In this document: positions 60,005 through 64,000 of the stretch, in pieces | Layout of the letters: each line of letters starts with the position of its first letter | Position numbering within the stretch: position 1 is the first letter of the stretch | Source of the DNA: Coprococcus_C hominis | GTDB taxonomy: Bacteria > Bacillota > Clostridia > Lachnospirales > Lachnospiraceae | Reading direction: 5' to 3' (one strand) | NCBI RefSeq assembly: GCF_020687505.1 | Contig: NZ_JAJEQT010000002.1 | DNA length: 64,000 nt | Notes under the pieces: generated by a model | Seen by the model: the letters and a program-made list of their open reading frames with translations, nothing else | Told to the model about the DNA's origin: nothing | Databases searched by the model: none | Program-made: the position numbers and the translations under genes

Positions 60005-60574
60005 ATGACAGAACATGAATTTTATACTGCCATAAAAGGTCTTGCAAAAGGAAATAAGGACATGCTCCACGCCATCTACGACGCATATGGACGGCTGATC
60101 TATACAATCGTTTATGACATCTTAAAGAATCGGGAGGACGCGGAGGATGTGACATCGGAATTCTTTATCAAGCTGATCCGGGTAGCGGGTACCTATCAGA
60201 AGAAGACATCGCATCGGGCATGGTTGATCCGGATTGCAAGAAATATGGCAATCGATCTGCTACGGAAGCGTGGGCATGAATATCTGTTGCACGAGACAGA
60301 AGATGCGCCACAGGATCAATTAGAAGAAGGTGGGACGGTGGAGACGGCATCTACCGTCGAAGAACATGTGGTATTGGCAGAGGATATGCGGCAGGCAATT
60401 CAGACGCTTTCCGACTGGGAGCGAGAAGTGCTGGATTTGAAGCTGCTTGGAGATCTCAAATTCCGGGAGATCGCAAAGACTTTAGGACAGCCGCTTGGCA
60501 CGGTGACGTGGCTGTACAATCAGGGAATCAAGAAATTAAGGAGGTGTCTGAGAGAGTATGGAACAACAGAATAA
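60005..60574 (+). CDS. ECF-type RNA polymerase sigma factor
   Basis: 189 residues. Region 2: LHAIYDAYGRLIYTIVYDILKNREDAEDVTSEFFIKLIRV with the DAEDVTSE core; region 4: LKLLGDLKFREIAKTLGQPLGTVTWLYNQGIKKLRR. The next gene, a membrane anti-sigma-like protein, overlaps it by 17 bases. The promoter is not certain; TATAAT occurs near 59970. Confidence 0.93.
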   Translation: MTEHEFYTAIKGLAKGNKDMLHAIYDAYGRLIYTIVYDILKNREDAEDVTSEFFIKLIRVAGTYQKKTSHRAWLIRIARNMAIDLLRKRGHEYLLHETEDAPQDQLEEGGTVETASTVEEHVVLAEDMRQAIQTLSDWEREVLDLKLLGDLKFREIAKTLGQPLGTVTWLYNQGIKKLRRCLREYGTTE

Positions 60575-61373
60575 ATTAACCGAAGAAGAAAAAGCATATC
60601 AGGCACTTCGCACACAGGATATGCAGGACATGCCGGATCTGTGGAGCCGGATTGATACAGGATTTGAAGAGGAAGTAACAAAGCAGCAAGCAGCTCGGAA
60701 AAAGAGAAGAACCAGACAGTTTGTACTGGTGGCAGCAGCAATTCTGATTGTGATCATTGCGGTGCCGGTAGGTATCAGTTCGATGCGTAAATCAAATATG
60801 AAGGAAATGAAAACAGAAACGACAGCAGATATGCATGTGACAGAGGCTGGCAAGGATGAAATGGCAGATGAGGCAGATAGTGCACTGCCGAACATTGCAG
60901 ATCAGACAGTGCAGGCAGACAGCGAAATTCAGGAAAGCGCAGATGCGAGCGTGAACCATATGGATGGCAATGGAGCGACGGAGGCACAGACGGATGCGGC
61001 GATAGCTGCAAATCAATCCGGAAACCAGGCTTCCGAAGAACGTAATGATGGAAATAATCAGATGAGCTATCAGACAATCACACAGGTGATTCTCACGCAG
61101 TATGATGCACAGGGAAAAATCGTTCAGCAGTTTGACAGCGAAGATACAGACGGTGCGATCGACAAGGTACAGTTTTTGCTAGAAACGTATCAGGTACTGG
61201 ACTGGAAACCGGTGGATATGATAAAATCTGACATGCCATATTACCTGATGGAACTGAAACTGCAGGATGAATCGAGTGTTGCAAATGTTTATTATGAAGC
61301 AGAAAATACGGAAGGAAAGACCGTTGCAGATCTTATGACTGAATTACAGAAAATGAAAGAAATAAAAAAATGA
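60558..61373 (+). CDS. membrane protein, probable anti-sigma factor
   Basis: 271 residues with AAGGAGG upstream. A cytoplasmic N-terminus (residues 1-55, acidic helices MPDLWSRIDTGFEEE), one membrane helix (QFVLVAAAILIVIIAVPVGI, about 56-76) and an outer part with an acidic low-complexity stretch, then a small domain (YQTITQVILTQYDAQGKIVQQFD to the end). This is the layout of ECF anti-sigma factors, and its overlap with the sigma gene supports it. Confidence 0.78.
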   Translation: MEQQNKLTEEEKAYQALRTQDMQDMPDLWSRIDTGFEEEVTKQQAARKKRRTRQFVLVAAAILIVIIAVPVGISSMRKSNMKEMKTETTADMHVTEAGKDEMADEADSALPNIADQTVQADSEIQESADASVNHMDGNGATEAQTDAAIAANQSGNQASEERNDGNNQMSYQTITQVILTQYDAQGKIVQQFDSEDTDGAIDKVQFLLETYQVLDWKPVDMIKSDMPYYLMELKLQDESSVANVYYEAENTEGKTVADLMTELQKMKEIKK

Positions 61374-61384
61374 TGAATTTCATG

Positions 61385-61414
61385 CAACCTTTTTACCGGA
61401 TATAGAGTGTTATA
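61385..61414 (+). promoter_or_regulatory. candidate ECF-type -35 element
   Basis: CAACCTTTTT at 61385-61394 resembles ECF -35 elements (AAC core followed by T-rich spacer); 16 bases after AACC comes AGTGTT. It could drive the membrane protein gene at 61485 by one of the neighbouring sigmas. Weak evidence. Confidence 0.3.
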
Positions 61415-61484
61415 TATGGAGCAAAAGAGTTCCCGCCGGGTAAAACTATGTCCGGTGCGGGGAGATAATTAAGGAGGACAGAGA

Positions 61485-62921
61485 ATGGACAACAATCAGA
61501 ACCAACAACCAAATGGCTATGGAATGCCACAGCCGAATATGCAGGCAGGAATGCCGGGACAGACACCACAGCCTGGCTATGGTACACCAGGCCAGACACC
61601 ACAGCAGGGCTATGGAATGCCGGGGCAGGGAGTGCAGCCGGGTATGCAGGCAGGAATGCCGGGACAGACACCACAGCCTGGCTATGGAATGCCGGGACAG
61701 AACGTGCAGCCGGGATACGGCATGCCACAGCAGCCAGCCGGTGGGAATCAGCCGCCAAAGAAAAAGAAAACCGGACTGATCGTCGGCTTGATCATTTTAG
61801 CGGTAGTATTGATCGGTGGCGTCATCTTCGCATTTATGAAGTTTGGCAAGAAGGATGGAAAAGGAAGCAGTAAGGATGCAGAAGCGGCGAAGCAGACAGT
61901 TGTGGATTTCTGCGAAGGTATGAAGAACCGGGATATGGATGCAATCGTGGATGCATATTATCCGGATCTTCAGTCCAGTGTAGCGGACAATTTCTACACA
62001 TCGAATGGTGTATCATCCGAAGATGAATTCTGGAATCACTATGATACCGTATTTGGCGGATACTCATTTGCATATACAGCATCTGACGCAGAAAAGGTAT
62101 CAGATTCCAAGAGACAGAGCACGCTGGATATCGTCAATGCAGCATATAGTTTATCCCTGGATGCGGACACCATGTATGAAGTGGACACAGAGGAGACATA
62201 CTCTGGTTCCAACGGGAAGATGGTACTGGCTGAGCAGATTTACCTGATTGAAGAAGATGGTAAGTGGTATGTGATCTACGCAGAGTCTACACAGAAGGAA
62301 AACACACTTGTAGCGGCTGCACCGGAAGATACAGAGGAAGATACGGAAGAGACAACCGAGGCAGAGGAAGAGACGACCGAAGCAACAACCGAGAGCGCTG
62401 CAAGCACAACACCGGTAAATGCAGATGGCTTTGACTGGGAGAATATGCAGTTTACAATGCTTGGAAAACCTTATAACCTTGCGACACTTACCTATGACGA
62501 TATCTTAGCAATGGGTTATTCCATTGAAGATGATTACCTCGAGGAGGAACTCGAAGACAATCAGTATTCGATGAGCGCCCGTGCAGAGGCTGCCGACGAG
62601 TCAGATATGTATATCCGTTTCAAGAACTTTACCGGTGGAGGAACAAAGAAGGTTCCGGATTGTGAGATTCTTGGAATCGAGCTTAGCCGTGATGATTTTG
62701 ATAACAAGTATGATGCAGCACTTGGAAATGGCATCACTTTTGGCATGACACCGGATGAGGTAAAGGCGGTCATGGGCGAGCCGACCGATAGTTATACGAG
62801 CGATACGAGTGATTACATGACACTGACATACGAAGAAAATGATGATGCATACGCAAGCAGCGTGGAATTCACATTCCAGGACGGTGTGCTCACGAAGTTC
62901 GATATGGAGAATTACAACTAA
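61485..62921 (+). CDS. Gly/Pro/Gln-rich single-pass membrane protein with outer domain
   Basis: 478 residues with AAGGAGG upstream. Residues 1-90 are a cytoplasmic low-complexity stretch of MPGQTPQPGYG-type repeats, then KKKK, one membrane helix (GLIVGLIILAVVLIGGVIFAFMKF, about 95-118). The outer part has an NTF2-like segment (AAKQTVVDFCEGMKNRDMDAIVDAYYPDL), an acidic Thr/Glu linker and a C-terminal domain (FGMTPDEVKAVMGEPTDSY) like SmpA/BamE or lipoprotein-17-type folds. Proteins of this build are common envelope proteins in Lachnospiraceae. It lies between two ECF sigma modules and may be part of their envelope-stress output. Confidence 0.7.
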   Translation: MDNNQNQQPNGYGMPQPNMQAGMPGQTPQPGYGTPGQTPQQGYGMPGQGVQPGMQAGMPGQTPQPGYGMPGQNVQPGYGMPQQPAGGNQPPKKKKTGLIVGLIILAVVLIGGVIFAFMKFGKKDGKGSSKDAEAAKQTVVDFCEGMKNRDMDAIVDAYYPDLQSSVADNFYTSNGVSSEDEFWNHYDTVFGGYSFAYTASDAEKVSDSKRQSTLDIVNAAYSLSLDADTMYEVDTEETYSGSNGKMVLAEQIYLIEEDGKWYVIYAESTQKENTLVAAAPEDTEEDTEETTEAEEETTEATTESAASTTPVNADGFDWENMQFTMLGKPYNLATLTYDDILAMGYSIEDDYLEEELEDNQYSMSARAEAADESDMYIRFKNFTGGGTKKVPDCEILGIELSRDDFDNKYDAALGNGITFGMTPDEVKAVMGEPTDSYTSDTSDYMTLTYEENDDAYASSVEFTFQDGVLTKFDMENYN

Positions 62922-62944
62922 AATCGTTTCATGGAGGAATCAAG

Positions 62945-63424
62945 TTGGAAGACCATGCAGGGATTGCACAACTTGTTGAGATGTATGCATCGATGATCTA
63001 CCGCATCGCATATACGCGGATGCAGAATGTCGCCGATGCAGAGGATATCACCCAGGAGGTTTTGCTCAAATATCTGAAAGCGGACAAAACCTTCCGGGAT
63101 GAAGAACATCGAAAGATGTGGCTAATCAGAGTGACAGTAAATACAATTAAATCAAATGTGACAAGTGCGTGGCGAAGACATACGGTTGCCTTAGATGATG
63201 TAACAGAACCTTCGTACGAGGCGTCAGACCTGCCGGTATTGAAAGAAAAGGTAGAGAAGCTTCCGGAGCGCTATCGACTGCCAATGTTTCTTTATTACTA
63301 TGAAGAGCTATCGGTAAAGGAGATTGCGCATGTGACAAAAAGCACGGAGGGAACAGTGAAGTCGCTTTTGAGCAGGGGGAGAAAGATGCTCAGGGACGAA
63401 TTGAAGGAGGATGGCTATGTCTGA
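62945..63424 (+). CDS. ECF-type RNA polymerase sigma factor
   Basis: 159 residues from TTG 62945 with GGAGG upstream. Region 2: MYASMIYRIAYTRMQNVADAEDITQEVLLKYLK; region 4: LPERYRLPMFLYYYEELSVKEIAHVTKSTEGTVKSLLSRGRKMLRDEL. It starts 23 bases after the membrane protein gene, so it may be in that transcript. The next gene overlaps its end. Confidence 0.93.
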   Translation: MEDHAGIAQLVEMYASMIYRIAYTRMQNVADAEDITQEVLLKYLKADKTFRDEEHRKMWLIRVTVNTIKSNVTSAWRRHTVALDDVTEPSYEASDLPVLKEKVEKLPERYRLPMFLYYYEELSVKEIAHVTKSTEGTVKSLLSRGRKMLRDELKEDGYV

Positions 63425-64000
63425 GAACATGAAGAAGATATATCAAGCGTATGCGGATTCGATTGCACCCGCACCGGACATGCAGGAACGCCTGAAACGG
63501 CAACTGTATGCGGAAATGCAGGGAGAACGCCCCAGGAAACGAAACTATGGAAGAGGGCAATTCTCCCGGTGGTTGGTTGTAGCCTGTATGCTGTTCCTTG
63601 TGAGTGGCGGCTGCCTGATCTATGCGGTAATTGGCACCTCCGGACAGACAGGGAGGGCAGACGGCCGCTGGATCATCGGAGCTGACACAGGCGGAACGCG
63701 TCTGCTGGGAGAAAAGAATGTGGCAGATACGGATATTGAACGATATCCGGAGAAAGAAAAGCCATGGATCCTGCAGGAGATGCTGGAACTCGATTCCGTC
63801 ATAGTGCTCTACAACACGGAAGATGGCAGTGGGGCAGGAAAGCAGATGCGCATGTCGGAGAATGAACTCCGTTCATTGTGCGAATCACTGCAGAGTGCAA
63901 CAATCTGTGAGGAAGTAACAGCCGGTGCAATAGCAAGCGAGTCAGCAGTCCGCTATCAGGTACTGATACAGTATAAGCCATTTATCAGTTTTACGATTTA
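63417..64000 (+). CDS. probable anti-sigma factor, 3' partial
   Basis: The frame is open from ATG 63417 to the window end (about 194 residues seen); GAAGGAGG lies six bases upstream, inside the end of the sigma gene. N-terminal cytoplasmic part (MSENMKKIYQAYADSIAPAPDMQERLKRQLYAE), then a membrane helix (WLVVACMLFLVSGGCLIYAVIG), then an outer domain. It overlaps the ECF sigma gene by eight bases, the usual sigma/anti-sigma coupling. Confidence 0.7.
   Translation, partial: MSENMKKIYQAYADSIAPAPDMQERLKRQLYAEMQGERPRKRNYGRGQFSRWLVVACMLFLVSGGCLIYAVIGTSGQTGRADGRWIIGADTGGTRLLGEKNVADTDIERYPEKEKPWILQEMLELDSVIVLYNTEDGSGAGKQMRMSENELRSLCESLQSATICEEVTAGAIASESAVRYQVLIQYKPFISFTI

Overview
The window reads as a chromosomal segment of a low-to-mid GC anaerobic Firmicute of the Lachnospiraceae, most likely close to Coprococcus eutactus. 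The evidence is the gene families (anaerobic NrdD, oleate hydratase, DUF6033-like and DUF6070-like proteins, NrdR boxes, SigA-type promoters, strong AGGAGG ribosome-binding sites) and a Cas12a that, from memory, is nearly the same as the C. eutactus enzyme and a relative of the Eubacterium rectale enzyme MAD7. No rRNA, tRNA, insertion sequence or prophage was recognised.

Layout. 1-4400 is an AT-rich defence island: a nucleotidyltransferase/DUF262 pair, an AlbA_2 (Schlafen-like) ATPase and AbiH. 4600-11200 holds TetR plus oleate hydratase, a DUF6892-like gene, a structured RNA with two alternative folds, and a three-gene operon of helical, lysine-rich proteins. 11300-16000 is a BlaR1/BlaI beta-lactam sensing pair facing a large lipoprotein gene whose promoter also carries BlaI-type operators. 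16000-24000 is patchy accessory DNA: an acetyltransferase, HipBA with three operator palindromes, gene fragments, two convergent genes cut at one breakpoint, a LytTR regulator, and an unusual ECF sigma factor with its own membrane anchor and outer domain.

24000-39100 is mostly core: aspartate kinase, DNA repair genes, a TAXI receptor/GltS/M20 peptidase operon, MgtE behind a leader-peptide attenuator, a MarR-linked heterodimeric ABC exporter, and a macro-domain/vWA pair. 39100-46750 is a complete type V-A CRISPR-Cas locus: cas12a, cas4, cas1, cas2 and an array of 24 identical repeats with 23 spacers.

The most interesting signal is upstream of cas12a. A solitary crRNA-like repeat handle (39200-39218) is followed by a guide whose first nine bases match a site beside a TTTA PAM, eight bases upstream of the probable cas12a promoter. 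This looks like an RNA-guided autorepression circuit (CreR type). The cas1 gene appears to lack a normal start codon (AUA in place of AUG), and the leader carries a 15-base antirepeat.

46700-64000 is again core: an SLC13-type permease, DUF2798, uracil permease and upp, pdxS-pdxT, carB, nrdD behind two NrdR boxes, purC, then two ECF sigma/anti-sigma modules around a Gly/Pro/Gln-rich membrane protein. Two long inverted-repeat elements of the same design lie just upstream of the ABC exporter and of purC.
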